From an uncultured Pelagibacteraceae bacterium (GTDB taxonomy: Bacteria > Pseudomonadota > Alphaproteobacteria > Pelagibacterales > Pelagibacteraceae): 59,097 nt of DNA. The stretch covers positions 1-59,097 of the forward strand of contig CABYFX010000002.1 in assembly GCA_902518395.1 (NCBI GenBank), given 5' to 3'. The notes beneath the pieces are model-generated. The model searched no databases. It was given only the letters and a program-made list of their open reading frames with translations, and was not told the DNA's origin. A program made the translations under genes and the position numbers. Positions 45,197-54,959 of this stretch are shown piece after piece. Position 1 is the first letter of the stretch; each line of letters begins with the position of its first letter.

Positions 45197-45614
45197 CTTT
45201 TCTTTCAAAGTCTTTTAAACGACTTTCAATTGAAGCAATTTTTTCACACATATCTACACAAATTTTCTTAAAATTTTTACTCAATTCATCTGCTTTTGAA
45301 AAATTTGATCTTTCTAATTCCATATCAATTAAAAGGAACATTGCCTCTTCATTCTTAGGATCTAAAAGTAAAGTAGTTTTTATATTCTTTTCTTCTTGTC
45401 TTTTATCTTCTTCAATTTTAAAAATTTTAGCTAAATAAAGATAAGATGCTGAGTCTTTTGGGTTATAAACTATATTTCTATGAAATAAAAACTTTGAATC
45501 TTCATATTTTTCCTTATCGAATAAATCCTTTGCCTCTTTAAAAAAATTATTTTCATTCGCCTTAGCAAAAAAGCTAAATAAAATAAATGTAAAAATTAAA
45601 ATTAAGTATTTCAT
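45186..45614 (-). CDS. Exported TPR-like protein between guaB and guaA
   Basis: A 142-aa protein with an N-terminal signal ([19 protein letters not shown]). The mature part is helical and contains a TPR-like repeat ([32 protein letters not shown]). The [12 protein letters not shown] segment holds two cysteines. It overlaps the guaA start by 11 bases and follows guaB by two bases, so it is co-translated with guanine nucleotide enzymes. No link between them is evident. Confidence 0.65.
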   Translation of the reverse strand: MKYLILIFTFILFSFFAKANENNFFKEAKDLFDKEKYEDSKFLFHRNIVYNPKDSASYLYLAKIFKIEEDKRQEEKNIKTTLLLDPKNEEAMFLLIDMELERSNFSKADELSKNFKKICVDMCEKIASIESRLKDFERKDAS

Positions 45615-45616
45615 AG

Positions 45617-46681
45617 TTATTTTTTAACAACATCTATATTATGTACCATACTTTCATAAAAACCTGCTTTAGTAATTTTTACAAATTTTGGATTTTTTCT
45701 TAATTCAATTACTTTCTTAGCTCCCATATAGCCCATTGAAGATTTTAAACCTCCAACTAGGTTGTAGATTATTTTATCAACTTTACCTTTATATTTAATA
45801 TATCCCTCTACACCTTCCGCTACATATTTTGATGTATCTTTCTGTTTCGTTTGAAAGTATCTATCTGCCGAACCTTTGTTCATTGCGCCTATTGAACCCA
45901 TACCCCTAAAATATTTATATAATTTACCGTTTTTCTTTATCTTTTTTCCAGGTGCTTCATCTGAACCTGCAAATAATGAACCTATCATAACTGCATCTGC
46001 ACCAGCTGCTAATGCTTTAGCAATATCACCAGAAAATTTTATTCCCCCATCAGCAATTAGTCTTGTTTTGCTTTTACCAATTCCTTTTTTAACATTTAGT
46101 ATTGCGCTTAGTTGTGGAACTCCTATTCCTGCTACAAGTCTTGTTGTACAAATAGATCCCGGGCCTATTCCTACTTTTATAATATCAACACCTAACCCAA
46201 CCAAAAATTTTGCAGCTTGTGCTGTGGCTATATTTCCAGCACAAATTGCTGTTTTCTTAGGACGTATTTTTTTTATTTTTTTAATTATATCTCCTACTTT
46301 TTTGGTATGTCCGTGTGCCGTATCAATTACTATTATATCCAAGTTTTCTTTTAATATTTTTTCTGCTCTCTTTAATTCTTTTTCGCTTGCACCAACTGCT
46401 GCACCTACTAATATTTTTTTGGATTTTACTTTTCTAATTTCTTTAATCTGTTCTTCAATATTTAAGTTTCTGTGAATTATCCCTAATCCACCAGCTCTCC
46501 CCATTGCAATTCCCATTGAAGACTCTGTTACAGTATCCATTGCAGATGATAAAAGTGGTATTTTTATATTTAGACTTTCTGTCAAATTTATAGAGGTATT
46601 TACTTCACTAGGCAGAATAGCTGAGTAATTAGGCGCTAAAGTAACATCATCAAATGTTAAAGCTTCTTTAATAGTTTCCAT
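45617..46681 (-). CDS. guaB: IMP dehydrogenase GuaB lacking CBS domains
   Basis: It oxidises IMP to XMP with NAD. Catalytic elements are intact: LTFDDVTLAPNYS, the loop GPGSICTTR with the active Cys, IADGGIKFSGDIAKALAAGADAVMIG, and the flap MGSIGAMNKGSADRYF. It is 354 aa, against about 485-500 for most bacteria. The missing part is the two-CBS (Bateman) regulatory domain, which would sit between EIRKVKS and KKILVGAAVG (about residue 88). The join is clean and in frame, so this looks like a real domain loss and not a broken gene. Regulation by purine nucleotides would be absent. Confidence 0.93.
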   Translation of the reverse strand: METIKEALTFDDVTLAPNYSAILPSEVNTSINLTESLNIKIPLLSSAMDTVTESSMGIAMGRAGGLGIIHRNLNIEEQIKEIRKVKSKKILVGAAVGASEKELKRAEKILKENLDIIVIDTAHGHTKKVGDIIKKIKKIRPKKTAICAGNIATAQAAKFLVGLGVDIIKVGIGPGSICTTRLVAGIGVPQLSAILNVKKGIGKSKTRLIADGGIKFSGDIAKALAAGADAVMIGSLFAGSDEAPGKKIKKNGKLYKYFRGMGSIGAMNKGSADRYFQTKQKDTSKYVAEGVEGYIKYKGKVDKIIYNLVGGLKSSMGYMGAKKVIELRKNPKFVKITKAGFYESMVHNIDVVKK

Positions 46682-46720
46682 GTCCTTATATAAATGATTC
46701 TTTAAAAAATAAAAGGATAA

Positions 46721-47332
46721 CTATCTCAAATTTCTACAAATTATAAAATTTTCTTTAGAGTCTTTTCTGCTTGATGGAGGCTTGAAAATATCAACATCTT
46801 TAAAAGACTTTTTGCCTAATGCGACAATCTCGTTAAAAGATGATCCCATAAAAAGTTTAGATATAAAATTTCCCTTTTTATTAAGTAATTCAATAGCAAA
46901 ATTCATTGCCTCAATACATAATTCTCCTGTAACTAATGAATCTACACTTTTATTTCCTGTAGTGTTAACTGCCATGTCAGAGACTATAAGATCTACTTTC
47001 TTACCATAATAATTTTTGATATTTTTTTTTTGCTGTTCCTCAGTAAAATCGCCTTTTATATGTACTAAATTCTTAATTGGCTCAATATCCTTTAAATCAA
47101 TTGAAATTATTTTAGAGTTACTGAAATTTCTTGATATATACTGAGACCAGCTACCTGGAGCTGCACCAAGATCTATAACTAAAATATTATTTTTTATTAT
47201 TTTGAATTTGTCGTTTATTTCTTGTAATTTATATACGGCTCTGGACCTATAACCTTCTAATTTTGATTTTTTGACGTAAATATCTCTTTTTTGCTTAATA
47301 ACCCAATTCTTCGAAAATTTATTTTTTTTCAA
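46721..47332 (-). CDS. rlmE: 23S rRNA 2'-O-methyltransferase RlmE (FtsJ)
   Basis: It methylates U2552 of 23S rRNA. The K-D-K-E tetrad is visible: Lys in YRSRAVYKLQEI, Asp in LIVSDMAVNTTG, Lys in FISKLFMG and Glu in SKENFIICR. SAM motif VIDLGAAPGSWSQYI near residue 52. Length 203 aa is normal. It abuts the upstream glycosyltransferase-like gene with no gap. Confidence 0.93.
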   Translation of the reverse strand: MKKNKFSKNWVIKQKRDIYVKKSKLEGYRSRAVYKLQEINDKFKIIKNNILVIDLGAAPGSWSQYISRNFSNSKIISIDLKDIEPIKNLVHIKGDFTEEQQKKNIKNYYGKKVDLIVSDMAVNTTGNKSVDSLVTGELCIEAMNFAIELLNKKGNFISKLFMGSSFNEIVALGKKSFKDVDIFKPPSSRKDSKENFIICRNLR

Positions 47333-48232
47333 CTAGTTCTCAAATCTTAAAGATTTTTTAATTATATCACCATCTAATGTTTTAATTTTGGAAATATAAT
47401 TTTTATCATTTCTTATATTGTCATTATTTTTTCCTGCTAAATGAATAATTCCAATTTCATGATTTGGTAAGTATGGCTCAACAAATGTTTCAAGCTTTTT
47501 ATCAAATTTGATTGCTTCTATGTGTGTCCAATTACAATACGCTGGTAATATTTCTACATCTAAATTATCTGAGTAAATTGTAATATTCATAGCAATTTGC
47601 TCAGAACCCCAAATCTTTCCTGAAGATAATGCTTTTCTTAAATTTTTTTGCCAAACTTCCCAGTGAGGAGCTTTTTCCTCTAGACAAAAAAGTCCTATAT
47701 TTAAGTGAGGCTTTAGAGCAACGTCTCTTGAAATTTTTTCAGAAAATCCTGAAGACTTTGCATGCTTGTAATTTTGTGATTTTATTCTGGCAAAACTTCC
47801 AAATATCCATTCTGCTCTTAAGACCCTTCCATATGATCTGTCTGCCGATGTTGCTATAGCTAATTTTTTATTTTCGCATCCTTTAAAATACAGCTCTATT
47901 GAGTTCCATGAATTAACCCAAGCATCAGCATCTATCCATAAATATTTTTTATAACCAGGAAAGTAATTTGGTATGAAAGCTCTAGATACCTGACTTTTTA
48001 ACCATTCTCTTCCTTTAATTTTAGAATTTGGTACTTCAATATCCCACTCTGCTTTTTTTATTTGAAAAACTTTTTTTTCTAAAGTTTTAATTTGATCTTC
48101 AGTTAATCCAGCATCCATAATGCAAATATCAAGCTCTTTACTTTGCTCAAATCTAACAATCGAATCTATTAATTCATTAAGAAGATTAAAATATTTTGCG
48201 TCTGCTAATGAAATTATAGTATTTTCTCTCAT
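47333..48232 (-). CDS. Glycosyltransferase-like protein (GT8-like)
   Basis: A 299-aa cytosolic protein. KYLWIDADAWVNSWNSIE near residue 92 has the metal-binding DxD (DAD) motif of GT-A fold transferases, and IWGSEQIAMNITIY near 200 fits the sugar-acceptor loop of GT8. The N-terminal SLADAKYFNLLNELIDSI resembles GT8 openings. Neighbours psd and pssA suggest work on a lipid or surface glycan; the donor and acceptor are unknown. A moderate call based on motifs. Confidence 0.65.
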   Translation of the reverse strand: MRENTIISLADAKYFNLLNELIDSIVRFEQSKELDICIMDAGLTEDQIKTLEKKVFQIKKAEWDIEVPNSKIKGREWLKSQVSRAFIPNYFPGYKKYLWIDADAWVNSWNSIELYFKGCENKKLAIATSADRSYGRVLRAEWIFGSFARIKSQNYKHAKSSGFSEKISRDVALKPHLNIGLFCLEEKAPHWEVWQKNLRKALSSGKIWGSEQIAMNITIYSDNLDVEILPAYCNWTHIEAIKFDKKLETFVEPYLPNHEIGIIHLAGKNNDNIRNDKNYISKIKTLDGDIIKKSLRFEN

Positions 48233-49048
48233 TTACAACACATCTTCATGGTGCTCTGTATCTTCTACTACTTTCTTTGCATTTTTCTTTATCATAAAAT
48301 AATGCATTGTACTTATTGGTACCATAAACAAATAAATTACTCCTGAAATAATTATTGCATTAAATGTATAAACGAGAATTAAACCAAAATATAAAATTAT
48401 CCCAAACAATAAAAATATTGATGTACTTCTAGGAACTGCAATTCTTTTAAAGGAATAAGTGGGTATCTTGCTTATTAAGAGTATTGATACTGTAATAAAC
48501 ATAATAGGCACAACAATCTCATAATTTAAGTTTAAAAACTTAAATTCACTAACACTTAGTATTAATGGCATTAAAACTAGAACTCCACCTGCTGGTGAGG
48601 GTATACCTTCAAAAAAATTATCTTTCCAAGAACTCTCCTCATTTGATGAAACATTAAACCTTGCTAGTCTAAGTGCTACACAAACAACATAAATTAAGGA
48701 AATTAGCCAACCTATTCTTCCAGTTTCAGATAAAGCCCAAAAATACATTATAAAAGCTGGCGCTACACCAAAGCTTATAACATCAGTGAGTGAGTCTAGT
48801 TCTTTGCCAACTTTAGAAGTTCCTTTAATTAACCTTGCTATTCTTCCATCTAACCCATCAATGATAGCTGCTACAATAACTGCAATTATAGATAATTCAA
48901 ATTTACCATCGAATGCAAACTTAATCGATGTCAAACCAATACAAACCCCAATGAGTGTTAAAATATTTGGCAGAATAACTCTTGTCTTTTTACTGGAAAC
49001 TAATTTAATATTTTTATTTTGTTGCTCCATCATGTTACTTTTTTGCAA
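48233..49048 (-). CDS. pssA: CDP-diacylglycerol-serine O-phosphatidyltransferase PssA
   Basis: It makes phosphatidylserine from CDP-diacylglycerol and serine in the inner membrane. The CDP-alcohol phosphatidyltransferase motif is DGLDGRIARLIKGTSKVGKELDSLTD near residue 64-89. About eight hydrophobic segments follow; the C-terminus is hydrophilic and acidic (EDTEHHEDVL). Overlaps psd by 14 bases, the usual psd-pssA pairing, so phosphatidylethanolamine can be made. Confidence 0.93.
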   Translation of the reverse strand: MQKSNMMEQQNKNIKLVSSKKTRVILPNILTLIGVCIGLTSIKFAFDGKFELSIIAVIVAAIIDGLDGRIARLIKGTSKVGKELDSLTDVISFGVAPAFIMYFWALSETGRIGWLISLIYVVCVALRLARFNVSSNEESSWKDNFFEGIPSPAGGVLVLMPLILSVSEFKFLNLNYEIVVPIMFITVSILLISKIPTYSFKRIAVPRSTSIFLLFGIILYFGLILVYTFNAIIISGVIYLFMVPISTMHYFMIKKNAKKVVEDTEHHEDVL

Positions 49049-49679
49049 TTAAAGTTTCACCAGCTATAGTTTTTTGGTCGACTTTTACTAAAGGTGTATA
49101 GTTTTCAAAATACATATCAGCTCTACTTCCAAATCTTATCATTCCTATTCTTGAACCTTGTTCTACAAGTTCATCTTTTGAAACTTCTGTTACAATCCTT
49201 CTTGCAACAAGTCCTGCAATTTGAACAACGATAATATCTTGTCCATCAGAACTCTTAATTTTATAATAATTTCTTTCGTTATCTTCACTTGCCTTATCTA
49301 AGGATGCATTTAAAAATTTTCCCGGTTTGTAAAGTATTTCAGATATTGCTCCAGAACATGGAGATCTATTTACATGGCAATCAAACACATCCATGAAAAT
49401 ACTAATTTTTTTCATTTTTTTATTTTCTAAACCTAACTCTTTTGGACCATTTGTATCCATCACTTGCAGAACTACTCCATCTGCTGGACTTGTTAGGTAA
49501 TTATCATCTCCTAAGGATGTTCTTTCAGGATCTCTAAAAAAATAGTAACACCAAATAGTTAATACTAATCCGATAAATCCAAGAAAACCATTAATGAAAT
49601 AGAGAATTAAAGTTGCGATTGCAAAAATAATAATAAATTTGTACCCTTCATTGTGTATTTTTGGAAATATTTTACTCAT
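49035..49679 (-). CDS. psd: Phosphatidylserine decarboxylase (short type)
   Basis: It decarboxylates phosphatidylserine to phosphatidylethanolamine. The short (about 214 aa) alpha-type enzyme has an N-terminal membrane hairpin (IIIFAIATLILYFINGFLGFIGLVLTI) and the autocleavage site in MIRFGSRADMYF, where cleavage before Ser forms the pyruvoyl group. FDCHVNRSPCSG near residue 113 is typical. First gene of the long minus-strand run, divergent from icd across 78 bases. Confidence 0.93.
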   Translation of the reverse strand: MSKIFPKIHNEGYKFIIIFAIATLILYFINGFLGFIGLVLTIWCYYFFRDPERTSLGDDNYLTSPADGVVLQVMDTNGPKELGLENKKMKKISIFMDVFDCHVNRSPCSGAISEILYKPGKFLNASLDKASEDNERNYYKIKSSDGQDIIVVQIAGLVARRIVTEVSKDELVEQGSRIGMIRFGSRADMYFENYTPLVKVDQKTIAGETLIAKK

Positions 49680-49757
49680 GACAATCCTATAATTGATAAT
49701 TTTCGATTAATATGTATACAAAAAGAATAAATTCAACTATTAAGATATATCGAAAAA

Positions 49758-50972
49758 ATGAGTAAAATAAAGGTTAAAAACCCCATTGTGGAATTAGATG
49801 GTGATGAAATGACCAGAGTTATATGGGACTTTATAAAAAATAAGCTCGTTTTAACATATCTAGATCTCAAAATAGAGTACTATGATTTGGGTATGGAGAG
49901 CAGGGATAAAACCGAAGACAAAATCACTATAGAATGTGCAAAAGCAATTAAAAAGAATGGTGTCGGTATTAAATGTGCAACCATTACACCTGATGAAGCA
50001 AGAGTAAGAGAATTTAATCTTAAAAAAATGTGGAGATCTCCAAATGGCACTATTAGAAATATTATTGGAGGAACTGTTTTTAGAGAACCTATAATTTGTA
50101 AAAATATTCCTAAACTTGTACCTTCATGGACAGATCCATTAATCATAGGTAGACATGCATTTGGTGATCAATACAGGGCTACAGATTTTACAGTTCCGGG
50201 TAAAGGAAAATTAGAAATTAAATGGACTGCTGAAGATGGATCTGATGAGAGAAAATATGAAGTCTTTAATTTTCCAGGTCCTGGAATTGCATTGTCGATG
50301 TATAATTTAGATAAATCAATAGAAGACTTTGCAAGGTCCTGCTTTAATTATGGGCTAATTAAAAAATGGCCAGTTTATCTGTCTACAAAAAATACAATTT
50401 TAAAGAGATATGATGGAAGATTCAAAGATATTTTTGAAGAAGTATTTGAGAAAGAATTTAAAGACCAATTTGATCAAAATAAAATCACTTATGAACATAG
50501 ATTAATTGATGACATGGTGGCTTGTGCAATGAAATGGCACGGCAAATATATTTGGGCATGTAAAAATTATGATGGGGATGTACAATCTGATACTGTTGCT
50601 CAAGGATATGGTTCTTTAGGTTTGATGACAAGTGTACTACTTGCTCCAGATGGTAAAACAATGGAAGCTGAAGCTGCACATGGAACAGTAACTAGACACT
50701 TTAGAATGCATCAACAAGGTAAAGAAACATCAACAAATCCTATTGCATCTATTTTTGCATGGACAAGAGGGTTGGCCCATAGAGGAAAATTAGATGGAAA
50801 TGAGGAATTAATAAACTTTGCAGAAACACTTGAAAAAGTATGTGTTGATTGTGTTGAAGAAGGCTCAATGACTAAAGACTTGGCTATTTTGATAGGACCT
50901 TCGTCAAAGTATTTAACAACTAATCAATTTTTAGATACTTTAGATGGAAAGTTGAGACAAAAACTAAATTAA
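49758..50972 (+). CDS. icd: NADP-dependent isocitrate dehydrogenase
   Basis: A TCA-cycle enzyme that converts isocitrate to 2-oxoglutarate, 404 aa, dimeric eukaryotic-like type. N-terminal [19 protein letters not shown], substrate loop [19 protein letters not shown] and [16 protein letters not shown] mark the family; [25 protein letters not shown] carries the NADP and metal region. Single gene; it ends by overlapping the convergent alaS by nine bases. The gap before it (49680-49757) is A+T rich, and no clear promoter stands out. Confidence 0.95.
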   Translation: MSKIKVKNPIVELDGDEMTRVIWDFIKNKLVLTYLDLKIEYYDLGMESRDKTEDKITIECAKAIKKNGVGIKCATITPDEARVREFNLKKMWRSPNGTIRNIIGGTVFREPIICKNIPKLVPSWTDPLIIGRHAFGDQYRATDFTVPGKGKLEIKWTAEDGSDERKYEVFNFPGPGIALSMYNLDKSIEDFARSCFNYGLIKKWPVYLSTKNTILKRYDGRFKDIFEEVFEKEFKDQFDQNKITYEHRLIDDMVACAMKWHGKYIWACKNYDGDVQSDTVAQGYGSLGLMTSVLLAPDGKTMEAEAAHGTVTRHFRMHQQGKETSTNPIASIFAWTRGLAHRGKLDGNEELINFAETLEKVCVDCVEEGSMTKDLAILIGPSSKYLTTNQFLDTLDGKLRQKLN

Positions 50973-53627
50973 AGTCTTAATTTTTTCAAAAGCTTCATCA
51001 ATTTTATCTTTTAATTGGCCTCCAGCTTGTGCAAAATCTTTTCTACCTCCCCCACCTTTTCCACCAATAATTTCAGATCCTGTTTTAGCAAATGTGACTG
51101 CATCATACTTATAAATAAGCTCATTTGTTATCCCAACTGCAAGACCTACTTTGTCTTCTAAACTAGCAAAAACTACAACAATTCCTGTTTTTAGCTCCTT
51201 TTTTCCAGCATCAACCAATTTTCTTAGCTCCTTAGGCGGAAGATCATCAACTTTTTGAAATCTTACACTTACATTATTGATTTTAACATCTTGAATTATA
51301 TTTTTTGAATTATTTTCCAAAATTGAACTAAATTTTAATTGCTCTAGTTGTTTTGATAATTCTTTGATTAAAATCTTATTATCTTCATTATCTAGATTTG
51401 GTTTGCCACCTAATTTAATTATCTGTTTTGATAAGTCATTAATCATTTCTTCATCTTTCTGTGCAGATAAGTCCGATAATTTTTCTTTATTTTGTAAAAA
51501 ACTATTTAATTGATTTTCTCTAAGAGCTTCTACTCTTCTCACGCCTGCTGCAATTGAGGATTGGCTAATAATTTTGAATTTTCCAATGTCACCAGTGTTT
51601 CGTACATGCGTACCTCCGCATAATTCAGTGGAAAAATACTTATCTTTTTCATCCCCCATAGATAATACTCTAACTTCTTCTCCGTATTTTTCTCCAAATA
51701 GTGCCAGAGCTCCATTATTTACTGCCTCTTTAGGAGTCATGATCCTTGTTTTAACTTCTGATTTTTTTTGTACCATAGAATTAACGTGATTTTCTATTTT
51801 TTCTATTTCCTGGTCTGAAATTGGCTTCATATGACTAAAATCAAATCTTAGTCTATCTGGTGCTACTAATGATCCTTTTTGTGTGACATGAGTACCTAAT
51901 ACCCTTCTTAAAGATTCATGCAAAAGGTGTGTTGCTGAGTGATAAGCTCTTATATTGTTACGTCTATCAATGTCAATTTTCAACTCAACATTGTCTTTGA
52001 TCTTTATACTTCCTGATTTAACTTTGCCGTAATGTACAAATAGATCGCCTAATTTTTTTTGGACATCTGTTATCTCAAACTTAAAGGCTCCAGATATTAT
52101 TTCACCAGTATCTCCTACCTGTCCCCCAGACTCTCCATAAAAAGGAGTTTGATTTAAAATAATAATTCCTTCATCATTTTCATTCAGCTCATTTACTTCT
52201 TTGTTGTCTTTTAATAATGATAATATTATTCCTTCTGCTTGATCTGTCTCATAACCTAGAAATTCTGATGGACCTAATCTATCTTTTATTGAAAACCAGA
52301 CATCATCTACCGCACTATCACCTGAGCCTTTCCAATTTTTCTTAGCAAGTTCTTTACTTTCTTTCATTAAACTCTGAAATTTATCGTCATCTATTGTAAA
52401 TGACTTATTTTTTAAGATATCTTGCGTTAGATCTAATGGAAATCCATAAGTATCATAAAGTTTAAAGGCTACTTCTCCTGGTAATATCTTGTCTATTTTA
52501 GTTATTTCCTCATTTAATATTTTAATACCTCTATCTAAAAGAATTAAAAACTTTTCTTCCTCCATTCTTAATGTTTCTTTTATTAAAGACTCTGCTCTTT
52601 CAATTTCAAAATAATTACCTTTCATCTCATCTTTTAAAGTTTTGAAAATATTATAAAAAATTGGTTCTTTAGAACCAAGTAGATGTGAATGCCTCATTCC
52701 TCTTCTCATAATTCTTCTAAGGACATAACCTCTTCCCTCGTTTGATGGTAAAACTCCCTCGGCGATTAAAAATGAACTAGCCCTCAAGTGATCTGCTATT
52801 ACTCTAAAACTTGCTAAATTATCGATATTAGGCTCAACTTTTAAAATTTCTGCAGCAGAGTTTATAATTTTCTTAAAATGATCCGTTTCATAGTTGTCGT
52901 GCGTTCCCTGAAGTAATGCAGCAATTCTCTCTAAACCCATTCCAGTATCAACTGATGGTTTTGGTAGATTAATTCGTTTATCTTTTGAAATTTGCTCATA
53001 CTGCATAAAGACTAAATTCCAAATTTCTATAAATCTGTCTCCATCTTCATTTTTTGTTCCTGGTAATCCACCTTCCAAGTGGTCTCCATGATCATAGAAT
53101 ATCTCTGAACAAGGACCACAAGGTCCTGTTTCACCCATTGACCAAAAATTATCAGATGTTGCTATCCTAATGATTTTATCTTCACTCAACCCAGCAATTT
53201 TTTTCCAATAATTGAAAGCTTCATCATCGTCATGGTAGACAGTTACATAAAGCCTATTTTTATCTAAACCAAATTCTTTGGTTATTAAATTCCACGCAAG
53301 TTCAATAGCTCTTTCTTTAAAATAATCGCCAAAAGAAAAGTTTCCCAACATTTCAAAAAACGTATGGTGTCTTGGAGTATAGCCAACATTTTCAAGATCG
53401 TTATGTTTGCCCCCTGCTCTTACACATTTTTGAGATGTTGTGGCTCTTTGATAGTCTCGCTTTTCAAGTCCAGTAAACACATTTTTAAATTGGACCATTC
53501 CAGAATTTGCAAACATCAATGTTGGGTCGTTATTTGGGACTAAATTGCTAGACTCAACTATTTTATGATCATTTTTTTCAAAATAATCCAAAAATGCTGA
53601 CCTAATTTCATTTAATGTTTTAGCCAT
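50964..53627 (-). CDS. alaS: Alanyl-tRNA synthetase AlaS
   Basis: Charges tRNA-Ala; 887 aa, full length. The class II core has [15 protein letters not shown] near residue 90, [11 protein letters not shown] and [12 protein letters not shown] near 305. The editing domain carries the zinc motif [11 protein letters not shown] near 555 and CGGTH near 655. The C-terminal DHHA1-like region ends [17 protein letters not shown] terminator separates it from recA upstream. Confidence 0.97.
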   Translation of the reverse strand: MAKTLNEIRSAFLDYFEKNDHKIVESSNLVPNNDPTLMFANSGMVQFKNVFTGLEKRDYQRATTSQKCVRAGGKHNDLENVGYTPRHHTFFEMLGNFSFGDYFKERAIELAWNLITKEFGLDKNRLYVTVYHDDDEAFNYWKKIAGLSEDKIIRIATSDNFWSMGETGPCGPCSEIFYDHGDHLEGGLPGTKNEDGDRFIEIWNLVFMQYEQISKDKRINLPKPSVDTGMGLERIAALLQGTHDNYETDHFKKIINSAAEILKVEPNIDNLASFRVIADHLRASSFLIAEGVLPSNEGRGYVLRRIMRRGMRHSHLLGSKEPIFYNIFKTLKDEMKGNYFEIERAESLIKETLRMEEEKFLILLDRGIKILNEEITKIDKILPGEVAFKLYDTYGFPLDLTQDILKNKSFTIDDDKFQSLMKESKELAKKNWKGSGDSAVDDVWFSIKDRLGPSEFLGYETDQAEGIILSLLKDNKEVNELNENDEGIIILNQTPFYGESGGQVGDTGEIISGAFKFEITDVQKKLGDLFVHYGKVKSGSIKIKDNVELKIDIDRRNNIRAYHSATHLLHESLRRVLGTHVTQKGSLVAPDRLRFDFSHMKPISDQEIEKIENHVNSMVQKKSEVKTRIMTPKEAVNNGALALFGEKYGEEVRVLSMGDEKDKYFSTELCGGTHVRNTGDIGKFKIISQSSIAAGVRRVEALRENQLNSFLQNKEKLSDLSAQKDEEMINDLSKQIIKLGGKPNLDNEDNKILIKELSKQLEQLKFSSILENNSKNIIQDVKINNVSVRFQKVDDLPPKELRKLVDAGKKELKTGIVVVFASLEDKVGLAVGITNELIYKYDAVTFAKTGSEIIGGKGGGGRKDFAQAGGQLKDKIDEAFEKIKTLI

Positions 53628-53673
53628 ATTTAAACAAAATACAGCATTTTTATATGATGTCTACACTTCAGAA

Positions 53674-53708
53674 GGGAAAAAAGGCACCCAATAGAGCGCC
53701 TTTTTTTA
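53674..53708 (-). terminator. Rho-independent terminator after recA
   Basis: On the minus strand a GGCGCTC / GGGTGCC stem with two G-T pairs and a four-base loop is flanked by A and T runs. The T run follows the right arm. It lies in the 99-base gap between recA and alaS and should end the recA transcript. Confidence 0.75.
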
Positions 53709-53726
53709 ATAACTAAAAGTTATCTG

Positions 53727-54851
53727 CTAATTCTTTTTAGTAGGAATTTCTTCCTCTTTCTTTTGAGCTTCAAGCTTTTCTTCACTTAAGGGATTACCCT
53801 CAATCTTCTTTGAAATAACGCCAGCTTTCTCTCTGATAGCCATTTCAATTTCAGCAGCAGCTTTTGGATTTTGTTCAAGGTAAAGTTTAGCATTCTCTCT
53901 ACCTTGACCAATTTTTTCACCTTTATAGGCGTACCAAGCTCCAGATTTCTCTACAATCTCAGCTTTAGCACCAAGGTCGATTAGTTCCCCTACTTTACTA
54001 ATTCCTTTTCCATACATTAAGTCAAACTCAACAACTTTAAATGGTGGTGCAACTTTGTTTTTAACAACTTTTACTCTTGTTGTATTTCCAACAATTTGCT
54101 CTTTATCTTTTATTGCTCCAATTCTTCTAATATCCATTCTTACAGAAGAATAGAATTTTAAAGAATTACCTCCAGATGTTGTCTCAGGACTTCCAAACAT
54201 TACTCCAATCTTCATTCTAATTTGGTTTATAAATATAACCATTGTATTAGTTCTTGAAATTGATCCTGTTAATTTTCTAAGAGCTTGTGACATTAGTCTT
54301 GCTTGAAGACCAACATGGTGATCTCCCATATCTCCTTCAATTTCTGCTCTTGGAGTTAATGCTGCAACTGAGTCTACTACTAAAACTGACATTGAGCCAG
54401 ATTTGATTAAAGTATCAGTTATTTCTAATGCCTGTTCACCAGTATCTGGCTGTGAAATAAGCAACTCCTCAGTATTAACACCTAACTTCTTGGCATAGAC
54501 TGGGTCCAATGCATGTTCTGCATCCACAAATCCACAAATCCCACCTGCTTTTTGTGCTTCAGCAACAACTTGTAAAGCTAATGTAGTCTTACCAGATGAC
54601 TCTGGTCCGTAAATTTCAACAATTCTACCTTTTGGTAATCCGCCTATTCCAAGTGCTAAATCCAAACTTAAAGATCCAGTAGAAATGGACTCTATATCCA
54701 TCGCTTTTTGCTCTCCTAGCTTCATCACAGAGCCTTTTCCAAAGCTATCTGTTATCTGGCTGATTGCAGCATCTAGTGCTTTATTTTTTTCTTTATCTTC
54801 CAATTCTTTATCTTTTGTGGTTTTCACCACTTTTAGGTTATTTTTAGTCAT
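53727..54851 (-). CDS. recA: Recombinase RecA
   Basis: The recombination and SOS coprotease. Walker A is [12 protein letters not shown] near residue 70; [11 protein letters not shown]-like [11 protein letters not shown] and the L1/L2 regions ([30 protein letters not shown]) are typical. The ORF track starts at 54872, but ATG 54851 has a GAGG ribosome site at the right distance and leaves a 374-aa protein; either start works. The acidic-basic C-terminal tail is present. An SOS-box-like sequence lies at 54902-54916. Confidence 0.96.
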   Translation of the reverse strand: MTKNNLKVVKTTKDKELEDKEKNKALDAAISQITDSFGKGSVMKLGEQKAMDIESISTGSLSLDLALGIGGLPKGRIVEIYGPESSGKTTLALQVVAEAQKAGGICGFVDAEHALDPVYAKKLGVNTEELLISQPDTGEQALEITDTLIKSGSMSVLVVDSVAALTPRAEIEGDMGDHHVGLQARLMSQALRKLTGSISRTNTMVIFINQIRMKIGVMFGSPETTSGGNSLKFYSSVRMDIRRIGAIKDKEQIVGNTTRVKVVKNKVAPPFKVVEFDLMYGKGISKVGELIDLGAKAEIVEKSGAWYAYKGEKIGQGRENAKLYLEQNPKAAAEIEMAIREKAGVISKKIEGNPLSEEKLEAQKKEEEIPTKKN

Positions 54852-54901
54852 TTTTTGCCTCGTTTTTTTCATTTATTAACATTCGAATCATGAAATTAAA
54901 T

Positions 54902-54916
54902 GTACACATTTTGTTC
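54902..54916 (-). promoter_or_regulatory. SOS box-like LexA site upstream of recA
   Basis: On the minus strand GAACAAAATGTGTAC: GAAC, seven bases, GTAC. The alphaproteobacterial LexA box is GAAC-N7-GAAC, so there is one mismatch. It lies about 50 bases upstream of the recA start and shares its left half and spacer beginning with the umuD box at 58207. Confidence 0.7.
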
Positions 54917-54940
54917 TCATTGGCAATATTTTTTTAAAAT

Positions 54941-54958
54941 TAGGGCTAGAAGTCCCTA
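54941..54958 (-). terminator. Weak hairpin after the TolC-like gene
   Basis: TAGGG and CCCTA pair across an eight-base loop directly after the stop of the TolC-like gene, followed on the minus strand by ATTTT and A-rich DNA. A short five-pair stem, so termination is uncertain. Confidence 0.35.
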
Positions 54959-54959
54959 T

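Noticed and set aside
45876-46475. 199-aa plus-strand ORF
   Set aside because: It is antisense to guaB, whose family match is complete. The shadow protein is low in complexity and matches nothing.
54873-54959. TTCGAATC resembling a tRNA T-loop upstream of recA
   Set aside because: No stem pairs around it and no acceptor or anticodon arm can be drawn.
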